DNA of 60,784 bases from NCBI GenBank assembly GCA_902496945.1, contig CABVDE010000006.1, forward strand, positions 1 to 60,784, read 5' to 3'. The notes under the pieces were generated by a model, which was not told where the DNA came from, searched no databases, and was given only the letters and a program-made list of their open reading frames with translations. The stretch comes from an uncultured Collinsella sp. Lineage in GTDB: Bacteria; Actinomycetota; Coriobacteriia; Coriobacteriales; Coriobacteriaceae. A program made the position numbers and the translations under genes. Positions 9,001-17,352 of the stretch are shown here, one piece after another. The stretch's first letter is position 1, and every line of letters begins with the position of its first letter.

Positions 9001-11501
9001 AGGGCAAGGATTCCGTCTCTGCCAAGACCACCGGCAGCCGCACCAAGGTTGGCTCCTCGGACAACACCTACGAGATCAACTGGAAGGACACCAAGAAATC
9101 CAACTACAAGCTGACCGATGTCCTCGGTAAGCTCAAGGTCACGCCGTCCACCAAGGCCGTGACGCTTACGAGCGGCTCTGCATCGCGTGCCTACAATGGC
9201 CACGCCCTGACGAGCGGTGAGATCGAGGCCGAGGGCCTGCCCGAGGGCTTTACGGTCAAGGCCAAGATGGATGGCGCTCAGACCGACGCCGGTTCCTCCA
9301 AGAACACGGTCAAGAGCTACGAGATCCTCGACGCCAAGGGCGACGACGTGACCGACATGTTCGCGAACGTCACCGTCAGGACCGGCACGCTTACGGTCAG
9401 CCCGAAGAAGATCACGGTTGAGACCGAGGGTGCCACCAAGGTTTATGACGGCCAGGAGCTCACGAACAAGAACGGCGCCATCCACGGCCTGGTTTCCGAC
9501 GAGCACGCCGATGTCGTGACTAATGGCACCCAGACCAACGTCGGCTCCAGCGATAACGGTTACACCATTGCTTGGGGTACCGCCAAGGAAGGCAACTACA
9601 CTATTGCTTCCGATACGCTCGGCAAGCTCATCGTCACGCCTCAGTCCGTGAACCCGAACGACCCGTCGTACCGCAAGCTCCAGGTGAACACTCCTGCGGA
9701 TCTGACCTATGACGGCCAGACCCATAAGTGGGTGCCCGAGGTGAAGGACTTCAACGGCAACGCACTCAATGAGGGCGTGGACTACACGCTCGCCTACGGC
9801 ACCAATGACTTCACCAACACGGGTGTCATTACGGTGACGGTTGCCGGCAAGGGCAACTACACCGGCACGGTCTCGAGGACCTACCGCATTAAGCCGGCAC
9901 CGGTCTCCATCAAGACCGAGAGCGCCGCGCGCGTTTACAACGGCAAGGCCCTGACGGCCGGCGGTGCCATTACCGGTCTCGTCAACGGCGAGACGGTCGA
10001 CTTCCGTGTTACCGGTAGCCAGACCAAGGTCGGCCATTCGGCGAACACCTATAAGCTTGCTTGGACTGGCACGGCCCGCGAGGCGAACTACGCCATTGCC
10101 TCCGTCGAGACCGGCACGCTGACGGTGACCGAGTCCGAGGACACCGTGGTGGTTACCACGATGGGTGGCACCTTTACCTACGACGGCAAGGCCCATGGTG
10201 CGACGGTTGCGGTTTCGCAGCTGCCCGAGGGTTACACCGTTGACGGCACGCCCAGCTCCGACGCAACCGCAACGGACGTGAACGGCGAAGGCGTCAAGGC
10301 TACGGTGGATCACCTGGTGATCCGCAACGCCGAGGGCGAGGACGTTACGTCCAAGCTCAACATCAAGAAGGTTGACGGAACCATCAAGGTTCTGCCTGCG
10401 GAGCTGACGGTTACGACCGACTCTGCCACCAAGGTATACGACGGCACGGCGCTGACTGCCGGCGCCACCGTGACTGGCCTGGTGGGCGATGAGGAGGCAA
10501 CGCTTGAGGCTACCGGCAAGCAGACCCAGGTGGGCTCCTCCAGCAACGGTTACAAGCTGACGTTCGACAAGACGGCCAAGGCCAAGAACTACAAGGTTGT
10601 CTCCGAGAACCTCGGCACGCTTACCGTGACCAAGCAGTCCATCGTTCCGTCCGACCCCGGCACGCCGAGCGATAACTACAAGGGCGTTACGGTCGACGAC
10701 CCCAAGGATGCCGTCTATGATGGCGTCGAGCACAAGTGGACGCCCGTTGTGAAGGACGCCGACGGCAAGACGCTCGTTGAGGGCGTGGACTATGTGGTCG
10801 CCTACGACACCGATGACTTTATCGATGTCACGACGATCAACGTGACCATTACCGGCAAGGGCAACTACACCGGTGCGATCGCCAAGAGCTATCGCATCAC
10901 CAAGGCCCCGCTGCACATTGTGACGGGCAGCGCCACGAAGGTCTACGACGGTAAGGCTCTTACGAGCGCAGCGGTCACGATCGACGGTCTGGCTAAGCGC
11001 GACCGCATCGGCATCACCGTCACTGGCAAACAGACGACTGTCGGTAGTTCGCAGAACGCCTACGCCATCGACTGGATGCAGACGAGTGCGGACAACTATG
11101 AGCTGACCGATGAACTTGGTACGCTGACGGTTACCCCCGCGCCTGCAAAGCCTAAGACCCCGACGACGCCGACCACTCCGACGACGCCCACGGTTCCCAC
11201 TCCGACGCCTAACAACTCGGACGGCGGATCAACTACGACGACCACGGCGCCCAAGGGCGACGACTCCTCGGCCAGCAACGACCAGGAGCAGAAGGAAGAG
11301 AAGATCATCGATGCCAAGAACCCGCTGGGCAAGTTCGACGGTAAGAAGGACACCTGCTGGGTCCACTGGTACATGATCATCTGCGCAGTCGCAACTGCGG
11401 CTTACGGCCTGTTTGTTGGCCTGCGCCGCGACAAGCATAGCCGTCGCCTGCAGAACGACCTGGACAAGGTCCTCGGCAACGACGATAAGACTCAGGAATA
11501 A
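3..11501 (+). CDS. Giant YDG/MBG-repeat surface protein, 5' end outside window
   Basis: The frame is open from the first bases (first whole codon at 3), so the ATG at 258 is internal; 3,832 residues are visible. In order: a Gln/Ala/Pro-rich low-complexity stretch (about residues 5-60), a Big2-type Ig-like domain (about 282-360), a region resembling InlB-type beta repeats, a MucBP-like domain (about 586-650), then about 35 repeats centred on a Y[DN]G motif (about 761-3650), a Pro/Thr linker (about 3713-3740), one membrane helix starting at W3786, and a basic tail of about 25 residues. No LPXTG-like motif precedes the helix, so it looks membrane-anchored rather than sortase-linked. MBG/YDG domains are known from bacterial surface adhesins; adhesion or matrix function is inferred. 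The next gene starts 15 bases downstream and is probably co-transcribed. The identity of the domains is by eye. Confidence 0.9.
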   Translation, partial: CNGVQDQSQATDQSNTQEQPQAASEQTAQPSSQDNAAAAQNDSPSAQPAQPAQPSQQTATADIALTLNNASITYKGQVVAQPAQKVMAPTSDNFQFTVQPDNGYKLSKVTLTVSGSDRELKADANGLYTVDAADVAQSPRITLQTEQEKSAETAKEATPIEDAEGVDGESNDVATVADEGNVSVASDASGEPGEAIKAKVGDTVTLKGTSNKGYCDYSHGWEVAPENKNDVIITPNGSNATVSFKSAGNYTIEHKYCKKRHMIFGDHETENESFEVEVSDNVVTSLTISGKSSVRQFETIQFTTNASNVTWSSSDEKVATVDQQGNVKGIAQGTATITAQTPGTNGQPLRATKEITVTAASGTNVQVAYFYSVKPGSLPSSNDAVDWYPAGGAETTANKGSINITGMETNGSSAGNSYDNVANRVVSWPSGLGTTSSTGSGLVLSRGSYWDTLFEAYKSKTGITNKDDVKDIILHPYKISKPGSYHLDCTVEIVAKSTVTAEFNVWYPGDTGYTMIDTHTYRLDGDSVSVPETTKTLEKTKEYNGVTYKLYSWYDNQSISGNPVSFPATVSSNVKYYAKYVAQDQTVTVKYVDKATGNLLYSKILTNLVKGQKVTESPKSIKGYEVDTDSNKAITVTAGEESEIVFYYNAKKGEAGYYLSVPGATWSGGTPSDLTSPWGDSDLKYKYNYGFAKDDTFDVTYAVPVADGKVFIGWLDKDRGEQPSAIRHAGDSIKFIYSGDQTYCLDALWASLSATGENVTYDGKPHGVKVDTAINDGSDLLDKYKQQAKQHVTLDSDSVEYKYGDKDWTATAPSFVDAGEYPVSVRASVTVDGKTQQLTAETKVVISKRKVTLKSANLSKPYDGTPLINGTTALETETGFVEGEGATYNFTGSQTVVGSSKNTFSYTLNDNTIADNYNITKTEGTLTINNRDADGKYQVTVTANSDTQTYDGEKHSVSGVSGTTYTNDKGAVFTIEGLSATVSGTDAGEYTNKVTGTAVVKDAQGNDVTSQFKVTTADGKLTISKREVTIKPKDATKVYDGKKLVATDWEVAKGFRDFVKGQGIANPTYTGSQTKPGSSESGISKWGYKDNTKADNYDIKAVNGTLTVTSRGATQAITVEANSTDATYDGTEHSAKGLKSTTFTVDGETYTVSGLTTEDPAETNAGTYTNNITGTAKVTDVDGNDVTSEFKVETKNGTLKIAQAKVTIAPKDASKPYDGTPLVASEFTATGFFGKDGVTNVVYGGSQTDAGDSKSSIVSYEAAEGTKLNNYNITKGTGTLTVTATDAVVVVKIKGNTDTQKYNGNVQSVFGYTVAGVTVDGKDSSLYGADAETDFTFSGSATAARTDAGTTDMGIVADQFKNINKNFSKVTFDVKDGSMTITKREVTLTSASDEKPYDGTALANSIVTVSGDGFASDQGFTANVTGSQTEAGSSKNEFTYSLKDGTLEENYQITCEPGTLTVTANDSEVVVTIEGSSATKTYNGQLQSVEGYKVVSISSDKYTNSDFELKGTAKAERSGEGTTYMGLSANDFVNKSANFSKVTFQVTDGYITIKPKSIKTGEDMTVKKPADVPYNGKVQQQKPVVKDGDTTLVEGTDYSLSYSKDATNVGTVTVTVTGMGNYSGSVDVTYQITKRSVVLTSETASKPYDGTPLTKPVVTVGGDGFVEGEVANIRATGSVTTVAEGEVVNTIEFDKNDTFKSGNYDITKNEGKLSITELSAENGLTIKPNSVDYPYDATKHAAGAATAKATVSGTKVNLEYRVKGAADDSWTSDPATITAVNAGVTAIEVRASAANYSGYKYAEQTLTINKRTVELKSASATKVYDGTPLVNDQVTVSRDGFIKSDLAEDVHATGIQTEVGKSNNTISYKLKDGSADNYNILPEKLGTLTVTAQSIVPDPENPDGYKGVTISSPSNTVYNGEEHKWVPEVKDADGNALVKDTDYTVSYDTDNFVDAKKITVTITGKGNYGGSVTKTYEITKAPLRVNAKSASKVYDGTPLTAGGTIEGLVGKETATVKTEGSQIEVGSSDNKVVDDDEIEWGTAKKGNYYIQSQNDGVLTVTAKGVAALEVGTLSDVVYNGLDQAQKPEVKDGEKTLVEDTDYKVSFSKDVKNVGTVTVTVTGMGNYTGTVERTYQITPATLTVTTPNASRAYNGKALTAEGTISGFVNGETAAFATTGSQTKVGSSTNTYAIDWGAKDSTAKKSNYTVSENLGTLTVTQFADEVVATAGSYKGVYDGQTHGVDVTVTGLPEGYTVKSAVSNATATDVTKDKVAAQVDDLVIVNADGEDVTSELKITKNEGAIEITPATLKVTTYSAKAEYNGQALTAGGKVTGFVNNEAASFTATGSQTKVGKSENTYKIDWNDTAKQANYTVEKDLGTLEVTKNMTAVMVIPHGGSKVYDGEALKSDGVTTYGLPSGYTLKAKTKGSVTNVGSATAEVDSYTIENAAGEDVTDQFGNVTTGKATLEVTKRPVTVASATASKVYDGTALTKPEASVTDGSLAKGESFAYEFAGEQTVVGSTANSFTVKAGENTNLDNYKISKVDGTLTVTAKSIVPDPSDEHNKMSVDAPASVKYDGNAHKWIPTVKDGEKTLKEGADYTVSYSKDDFTNVTGVITVTITGKGNYAGTVTRNYEITKRSVKLAGVKNVTKVYDGTALEAKDVTVTGDGFVKDEVTDIKATGSVTEVTAKPVENPIEFTAGKGFKEGNYTIEKDPGTLQVTARSIDDTTYGMSVSKPKSVEYDGQAHKWSPTVMDGEKKLVEGTDYTVSYGKDDFTNVTGEIKATITGKGNYAGAVERVYQITPAPLTVETEGATKVYDGEALTHDVATIKGLKNKETATIRATGSQTEVGESDNGYAITWDGSAQKGNYTIKTETIGKLVVSETADQVTATPADVETTYDGEAHGTTVQVTGLPKGYTVKKAESKATATDVADGEVKAMVDELVIVNAQGKDVTSKLNIKRGTATIKINPAPLTVTTDGGEKEYDGKALTASGIKVEGLKGKDSVSAKTTGSRTKVGSSDNTYEINWKDTKKSNYKLTDVLGKLKVTPSTKAVTLTSGSASRAYNGHALTSGEIEAEGLPEGFTVKAKMDGAQTDAGSSKNTVKSYEILDAKGDDVTDMFANVTVRTGTLTVSPKKITVETEGATKVYDGQELTNKNGAIHGLVSDEHADVVTNGTQTNVGSSDNGYTIAWGTAKEGNYTIASDTLGKLIVTPQSVNPNDPSYRKLQVNTPADLTYDGQTHKWVPEVKDFNGNALNEGVDYTLAYGTNDFTNTGVITVTVAGKGNYTGTVSRTYRIKPAPVSIKTESAARVYNGKALTAGGAITGLVNGETVDFRVTGSQTKVGHSANTYKLAWTGTAREANYAIASVETGTLTVTESEDTVVVTTMGGTFTYDGKAHGATVAVSQLPEGYTVDGTPSSDATATDVNGEGVKATVDHLVIRNAEGEDVTSKLNIKKVDGTIKVLPAELTVTTDSATKVYDGTALTAGATVTGLVGDEEATLEATGKQTQVGSSSNGYKLTFDKTAKAKNYKVVSENLGTLTVTKQSIVPSDPGTPSDNYKGVTVDDPKDAVYDGVEHKWTPVVKDADGKTLVEGVDYVVAYDTDDFIDVTTINVTITGKGNYTGAIAKSYRITKAPLHIVTGSATKVYDGKALTSAAVTIDGLAKRDRIGITVTGKQTTVGSSQNAYAIDWMQTSADNYELTDELGTLTVTPAPAKPKTPTTPTTPTTPTVPTPTPNNSDGGSTTTTTAPKGDDSSASNDQEQKEEKIIDAKNPLGKFDGKKDTCWVHWYMIICAVATAAYGLFVGLRRDKHSRRLQNDLDKVLGNDDKTQE
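2280..11010 (+). repeat. About 35 degenerate YDG/MBG protein-repeat units
   Basis: Repeated coding units of roughly 75-95 codons. Three classes can be told apart by eye: class A with KVYDGT[PA]L and a later TGSQT.VGSS; class B with HKW or QKP after the YDG and a GKGNY or GMGNY motif; class C with YDG..HG followed by GLP.GYTV and DVTS. Classes are interleaved rather than in blocks. The downstream half uses many more G/C-ending codons than the upstream half. Confidence 0.85.
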
Positions 11502-11516
11502 AGGGAGGTTAGAGCC

Positions 11517-12026
11517 ATGAAGAAGAGCAACTATCTGGTCCTTGCCGTTTCGGCTTTGGTTTCGATCTTCCTGCTGTACCTGTGGTACTCGCTGGGATTC
11601 AACAAGATCGACAGCCCGCTCGATCTGGTGATTTCCATCATCTGGTGGGCGCTGATTGCCGTGTTGGTTGTTTGGATCAACAAGCTCGAGAAGACGCGCC
11701 AGCAGCGCATCAGGACGATGTACCTGGCGCCCACGGTTCTGTACAACAGCGAGACGGGCGTTCGTAGGCTGCAGCCCCGCGCAAGCACCGTCGAGGCCAT
11801 GCAGGAGGTTCTTGAGGGACTGGAGTATGGCTTTGATACCCATGATCTTCCCAGCCGCGATGAGGTCGATTTTGCCTACGTGGTAAAGACCGACGAGTAC
11901 AAGCCCGCTCAGGACAAGGACTCCGAGCCCACTTGGAAAGGCTCGGTTGTAAAGATCGATCACGCGGGCGAGAACGTCGAGACTGCGTTCGACGGAATCC
12001 AACAACTTTCTGCCGCCCTGGCGTAG
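11517..12026 (+). CDS. Small membrane protein of unknown function, partner of the giant surface protein
   Basis: 169 residues. Two hydrophobic helices lie near the N-terminus (about residues 5-24 and 34-54), followed by a basic stretch (KLEKTRQQRIR) and a soluble C-terminal region of about 105 residues rich in acidic residues. Starts at an ATG behind AAAGGGAGG, 15 bases after the giant surface gene, so the two are almost certainly one transcript; a Rho-independent terminator follows directly. I recognise no family. The arrangement suggests a membrane partner for the large protein, for example in export or anchoring, but this is inferred from position only. Confidence 0.75.
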   Translation: MKKSNYLVLAVSALVSIFLLYLWYSLGFNKIDSPLDLVISIIWWALIAVLVVWINKLEKTRQQRIRTMYLAPTVLYNSETGVRRLQPRASTVEAMQEVLEGLEYGFDTHDLPSRDEVDFAYVVKTDEYKPAQDKDSEPTWKGSVVKIDHAGENVETAFDGIQQLSAALA

Positions 12027-12039
12027 ATGGGGTATAGGG

Positions 12040-12072
12040 GCGAACCTGCGAGAGCGGGTTCGTCCTTTTTGT
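12040..12072 (+). terminator. Rho-independent terminator
   Basis: CGAACC pairs with GGTTCG around a short loop, followed by TCCTTTTT, just after the small membrane protein gene. Confidence 0.75.
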
Positions 12073-12138
12073 TGCCGTTGGGGTCAATAGGATGCTTGAC
12101 CTGCGAGAATACAGCAGAAAAAATTTCTCAAATAATTG

Positions 12139-12168
12139 TTGACTCCCATCTTGTAACTAGGCTAATAT
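12139..12168 (+). promoter_or_regulatory. Promoter of the tRNA-Ile/Ala/Ile cluster
   Basis: TTGACT (12139-12144) and TAATAT (12163-12168) are separated by 18 bases and lie about 15 bases before the first tRNA. Confidence 0.75.
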
Positions 12169-12182
12169 ATCCCTTGCGCGAT

Positions 12183-12259
12183 GGACCTGTAGCTCAGTTG
12201 GTTAGAGCGTCCGGCTGATAACCGGGAGGTCACAAGTTCGAATCTTGTCAGGTCCACCA
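12183..12259 (+). tRNA. tRNA-Ile (GAT), first copy
   Basis: Full cloverleaf of 77 bases with encoded CCA. The acceptor arms GGACCTG and CAGGTCC pair, the anticodon loop reads CTGATAA (anticodon GAT), and the T loop has GTTCGAATC. Identical to the copy at 12407. Confidence 0.97.
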
Positions 12260-12270
12260 CTTTCTTTCGC

Positions 12271-12315
12271 AATAAACACCCCAACGAGAGCCGAGTCGCC
12301 GCTGGGGTGTTTATT
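12271..12315 (+). other. Hairpin between tRNA genes
   Basis: A 13-bp perfect stem (12271-12283 with 12303-12315; core ACACCCCA/TGGGGTGT) separates the first tRNA-Ile from tRNA-Ala. There is no clean U-run after it, so it may be a weak terminator or a processing signal. Confidence 0.6.
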
Positions 12316-12326
12316 ACTGTCTCCGT

Positions 12327-12402
12327 GGGGGTTTAGCTCAGCTGGGAGAGCGCGGGCTTTGCAAGCCTGAGGTCAGGGGTTCGATCCCCCTAACCTCCAC
12401 CA
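12327..12402 (+). tRNA. tRNA-Ala (TGC)
   Basis: 76 bases with encoded CCA. The acceptor GGGGGTT pairs with AACCTCC, including one G-U pair. The anticodon loop reads TTTGCAA (anticodon TGC). Confidence 0.97.
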
Positions 12403-12406
12403 TGAT

Positions 12407-12483
12407 GGACCTGTAGCTCAGTTGGTTAGAGCGTCCGGCTGATAACCGGGAGGTCACAAGTTCGAATCTTGTCAGGTCCACCA
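12407..12483 (+). tRNA. tRNA-Ile (GAT), second copy
   Basis: Base-for-base identical over the 77 bases to the copy at 12183. It starts four bases after the CCA end of tRNA-Ala, so the pair must be processed from one transcript. Confidence 0.97.
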
Positions 12484-12497
12484 TCAAAACTGTGAAG

Positions 12498-12528
12498 AGC
12501 CCTGGGGCATTGCCTCGGGGCTTTTTTC
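12498..12528 (+). terminator. Rho-independent terminator of the tRNA cluster
   Basis: Near-perfect 12-bp stem (outer AGCCC/GGGCT) followed by TTTTTT. Confidence 0.85.
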
Positions 12529-12667
12529 TTACCTACTGAAAGTAGTCAAAAAAGCCCGTCCCAAATTAACTACTTTGATTTTGTGTGCTGTGCGAAAGAT
12601 TGGGTAGTATAGCTATTCAATGCGGCGGTGCCGCCGCGTGTTAACCGCTACGTACCGGAGGTGTTCC

Positions 12668-13168
12668 ATGGTTCGTGTCGACATAGAGACTATCGTCATG
12701 GCCGCCGGTCCCGTGCCATCGCTTATCGTGCTTCGTGAGCGCTGCAGCAATACGGACTTGCCCGCGCCGCTGCGTTCCCTTTCCATTCAGACCGGCTCGT
12801 TTGAAGCTGCCGCCATCAGCCGCGGCATCGACAGCGGCCGCGCCGAGCGCCCGATTACCCATGACCTGCTGCTCGATACTGTTGGCGCCCTGGGCGCCAA
12901 GCTCGAGCGCATCGAGATCGTTCGCGCCGAGCCGCCGATGTTCTACGCGACGATCGTCGTGCTGGCCGATGGTGACGAGCGCAAGATCGACGCCCGCCCC
13001 AGTGATGCTATTGCCCTTGCCGTGCGCAGCAATGCTCCCATGTTTGTGGAGGACGACATCATGAATCGCCTGGGCACTGTTTCTACCCATGCCGAGGAAG
13101 TCGACGACGAGCGGGAGTTCGAGAAGTTCGACGAGTTTGTCCATACACTCTCCCCCGATGATTTCTAA
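12668..13168 (+). CDS. Bifunctional nuclease family protein (DUF151)
   Basis: 166 residues from the ATG at 12668, chosen because CGGAGGTG sits 6 bases before it; an upstream in-frame ATG at 12620 has no such site. The C-terminal half carries the DUF151 signature (KIDARPSDAIALAVR, then an acidic VEDD segment). The family is named after a plant nuclease with RNase and DNase activity; the bacterial members are mostly uncharacterised, so nuclease activity is a family-level statement. The C-terminus is a short acidic tail. Its stop codon touches the next ATG, suggesting coupled translation with the small membrane protein that follows. Confidence 0.88.
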   Translation: MVRVDIETIVMAAGPVPSLIVLRERCSNTDLPAPLRSLSIQTGSFEAAAISRGIDSGRAERPITHDLLLDTVGALGAKLERIEIVRAEPPMFYATIVVLADGDERKIDARPSDAIALAVRSNAPMFVEDDIMNRLGTVSTHAEEVDDEREFEKFDEFVHTLSPDDF

Positions 13169-13558
13169 ATGCGGGACGGACAGGTTGCGGGGCATTCGCT
13201 GATGGCCGGTGGCATGTCGGCCGAGGCGGCGTCCATCGCGCGTGAGGCACAGATGCGCTCGGAGGCTTCTGAGGCGGCTCGCATTGCCTATGTGACGCAG
13301 GCCCGCACGCTTCGCGAGCGCCGCGCCTCGTTTATCAAGATGGTTGTCGTCTCCGCCCTTGTCGCGGCAATCTGCTCGCGCCTTCGTGGTACAGTTGGTG
13401 CGCTTGGGTTTTCGATCTCTACGGGCCTGGTGATCTGGGGTGTGGTCGATGCGGTGATGCTGACCAACCAGATCAAGGTGCTCGACAAGCGCGCAGCGGA
13501 CATGATGCGTACCCGCGACGCTGCCGCCAAGATCGCCGCCGAGGCACAAGAACTGTAA
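13169..13558 (+). CDS. Small two-helix membrane protein, unknown
   Basis: 129 residues. A charged, Ala/Glu/Arg-rich N-terminus (about 1-50) that could form a helix precedes two hydrophobic segments (about 56-72 and 76-98), then a charged helical tail. The ATG immediately follows the stop of the DUF151 gene and has only a weak ribosome site, which fits coupled translation; an internal ATG at 13202 is an alternative. No family recognised. It sits between the nuclease-family gene and another unknown, and all three precede typA on the same strand. Confidence 0.7.
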   Translation: MRDGQVAGHSLMAGGMSAEAASIAREAQMRSEASEAARIAYVTQARTLRERRASFIKMVVVSALVAAICSRLRGTVGALGFSISTGLVIWGVVDAVMLTNQIKVLDKRAADMMRTRDAAAKIAAEAQEL

Positions 13559-13588
13559 CGACGCCGGACTCGATGGGAAGGTCTAAAG

Positions 13589-14038
13589 ATGGCACAGGAT
13601 ATGCAGGACGCCGGTAACGTCTCCGCCGAGCTCGACGCCATGGTGTGCGATCTGATCGGCGCGTTCTTGGACGACCTTGCCGCGGGCGAGAATCCGGGCG
13701 TGGTCGTGGCAATTGAGGACGCTGCTTCCAACCGCTATCTGGCGGCGCTCGATGAGGATGGCGAAGAGGCGTGCCTCGAGGCCGCCACCAACTTTATCTC
13801 CGAGCACAAGATGGGTCTTAAAGATGAGGGCCTGGGCCGCATTGCCCGCTATGCTATCGGCTACACCGGTTGCGTCGAGATCGAGGGTGGCTACCACGAC
13901 GCTCTGCTCGTGAGCTTCTTTGAGACGACGCTCGAGAGCGGTTTTTCGGCATATGTACTGTATGAGGGCATGGGTGCCGGCGATGGTTTTATGTGGAGCG
14001 ACCCTGAACCTGCAGGTGAGGAAACCCCTCTTATCTAA
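13589..14038 (+). CDS. Conserved-looking soluble protein of unknown function
   Basis: 149 residues, acidic, without signal peptide or membrane helix. A predicted helical N-terminal half (repeated ELDAMVCDLIGAF-like amphipathic segments) is followed by an alternating hydrophobic beta-like region around YTGCVEIEGGYHDALL. Codon use matches the neighbours, supporting a real gene. It follows the small membrane protein by 30 bases with a ribosome site (GGAAGG) and precedes typA. I do not recognise the family and assign no function. Confidence 0.7.
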   Translation: MAQDMQDAGNVSAELDAMVCDLIGAFLDDLAAGENPGVVVAIEDAASNRYLAALDEDGEEACLEAATNFISEHKMGLKDEGLGRIARYAIGYTGCVEIEGGYHDALLVSFFETTLESGFSAYVLYEGMGAGDGFMWSDPEPAGEETPLI

Positions 14039-14153
14039 AATCGCTAAAATAAACGAGTTTTCGGTAAAAGGCTCAATATTCCCGCTGAGCGTTGTATTGC
14101 TGGGCGGGCCGCATGCGCGTGCCGTTTGTATATGGATAGAAGATAGGGGAACT

Positions 14154-15992
<1,839 letters not shown>

Positions 15993-16021
15993 GCGCTGGG
16001 ATATATAGCGTCTAACGAGAA

Positions 16022-16054
16022 AGGGCGTCGACCGCGATGGTCGGCGCCCTTTTT
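16022..16054 (+). terminator. Rho-independent terminator of typA
   Basis: A 12-bp stem (AGGGCGTCGACC with GGTCGGCGCCCT, one T-G pair) followed by TTTT. Confidence 0.9.
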
Positions 16055-16084
16055 GGTGCACTGGGGTCGGGTTCGTTTGAATCC

Positions 16085-16111
16085 CCACAAAGGTGTCTGT
16101 CCCCTTTGTGG
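16085..16111. repeat. REP-like hairpin, CAAAGG family, copy 1
   Basis: CCACAAAGG pairs with CCTTTGTGG around TGTCTGTCC. Related copies are at 50981 and 51318. Confidence 0.75.
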
Positions 16112-16121
16112 TGATTGGCGG

Positions 16122-17246
16122 TTAGGCGGCTTGCTGGGGCTTGAGGTGGGCGTTGTGCCAGATGATCTGGATAACGTAGCCGAGCATAAAGACGAAGGCC
16201 ACGCCGCCGATGAAGTCACCGATGAGAGGCAGTCCTGTGAGGGCGCCTGCGGCCACACCGCCGACGGCTGCCATGGCGTAGCGGTTCTGGTTATGTCCGA
16301 CCATGCGAGCGATCGCGCAGCCCGCAAAAGCGGTGGAGACCAGCGCGACACCGACCACGGCGCACAGGAGGGCTCCGGCAAGCGACAGACCGGCAATCGA
16401 GATAATCAGCAACAATACGGCAGGAGCAATGGTTACCGTACCCAGAAGACCGCTCATCCACAGGGGCGTGGGGCGCTGGTGGAGCATTCCGGCGGCGCTG
16501 GCGGTAGCGCGCGGAAAGACGAGCTCGAGCAATAGGGCGATAAGGCAGGTCGACAGGGCTGCGGCCACGATGCCGCCGATGATATCGTTAACCGTCGTGG
16601 CGGCACTTTCGTTTTCGGTGCGGTCGATCTTGAGCGCGCCGACCTCGGCTTCCGCGGCGCGCTCGGGGTCCTCGGAAACATGTGCGCTCACGGTGCCGGT
16701 GATGCGGGCGTTTTTACCCAAGACGAGCTTGTCGGCCCAAACCTCAACATCGCCGTCGACGGTGCCATCGATGGTCACGGTGTCGCCCGCGAGCATTGCC
16801 GACTTGGTAGAACCGCGCAGGGCAACCGTCTCGCCTACCGCATAGAAACAGTTGGCGGTGCTGTCGGCGTTGAGCACAACGTGCTGACCGGCCACGGTAA
16901 CGCTGCCATCGATCGTGGTTTTGGCGATGTCGATGGTGCGCGCCGCAAGTCGAACGGCGCCACCCACGGTGCAGTCGCGAATCGAGAGGGTCTCGCCCGC
17001 GGCGATGATATCGCGTTCGATGGAGGTGTCGTCTAGGTTGAGGCTCCGACCGGCCCAGTACAGGTCGCCTTCGACCCCGGACGGGGTGGAGCCTTCATCG
17101 GTCGCGAGAACGTTTCCGGCGGAATCCGCGCCGGCAAAGGCTGCGGCGGGAAGGGCAACAAGCGCCAACGCGATGAGGACGAGTGCGAAAAAGAGGCGAC
17201 CTCGCGTGTTGCGACGTTGCGTCGGCGGGAATTGATTGCAAGGCAT
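16122..17246 (-). CDS. Exported bactofilin-like protein with C-terminal membrane domain
   Basis: 374 residues from the ATG at 17246 (AAAGGATC upstream); a longer reading to 17294 lacks a ribosome site. The N-terminus has a signal-like helix (ALVLIALALVALPAAAFA). Residues about 70-180 are a run of short beta-strand repeats (IRDCTVGGAVRL..., TIDGSVTVAG, TIDGTVDGDVEVWADKLVLG), the right-handed beta-helix pattern of polymer-forming bactofilin-like domains. About four hydrophobic helices follow. Bactofilins polymerise at the membrane; this exported version is common in Gram-positive genomes without a firm function, so a structural or envelope role is inferred. It lies downstream of the TRIC gene on the same strand with about a 100-base gap. 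Confidence 0.8.
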   Translation of the reverse strand: MPCNQFPPTQRRNTRGRLFFALVLIALALVALPAAAFAGADSAGNVLATDEGSTPSGVEGDLYWAGRSLNLDDTSIERDIIAAGETLSIRDCTVGGAVRLAARTIDIAKTTIDGSVTVAGQHVVLNADSTANCFYAVGETVALRGSTKSAMLAGDTVTIDGTVDGDVEVWADKLVLGKNARITGTVSAHVSEDPERAAEAEVGALKIDRTENESAATTVNDIIGGIVAAALSTCLIALLLELVFPRATASAAGMLHQRPTPLWMSGLLGTVTIAPAVLLLIISIAGLSLAGALLCAVVGVALVSTAFAGCAIARMVGHNQNRYAMAAVGGVAAGALTGLPLIGDFIGGVAFVFMLGYVIQIIWHNAHLKPQQAA

Positions 17247-17352
17247 AGATGATCCTTTGTTAGGTGCTCGACGTGTACCTAACAGTGTACCCAACGCGCG
17301 GACGCTCTAAAGGAACCTCTTGGCTGCATTTCGAAGGATGGGCCCACGTCAT

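Noticed and set aside
3369..10916. Very long open frames on the minus strand inside the giant surface gene (more than 1,100 and 1,300 codons)
   Set aside because: They are antisense to clear repeat-coding sequence, have biased low-complexity translations without any family pattern, and arise because G/C-rich third positions remove stops on the other strand.
11100..11501. LPXTG-type sorting signal at the end of the giant surface protein
   Set aside because: No LPXTG or close variant lies before the terminal helix; the NPLGKF segment is too far from any known pattern to call.
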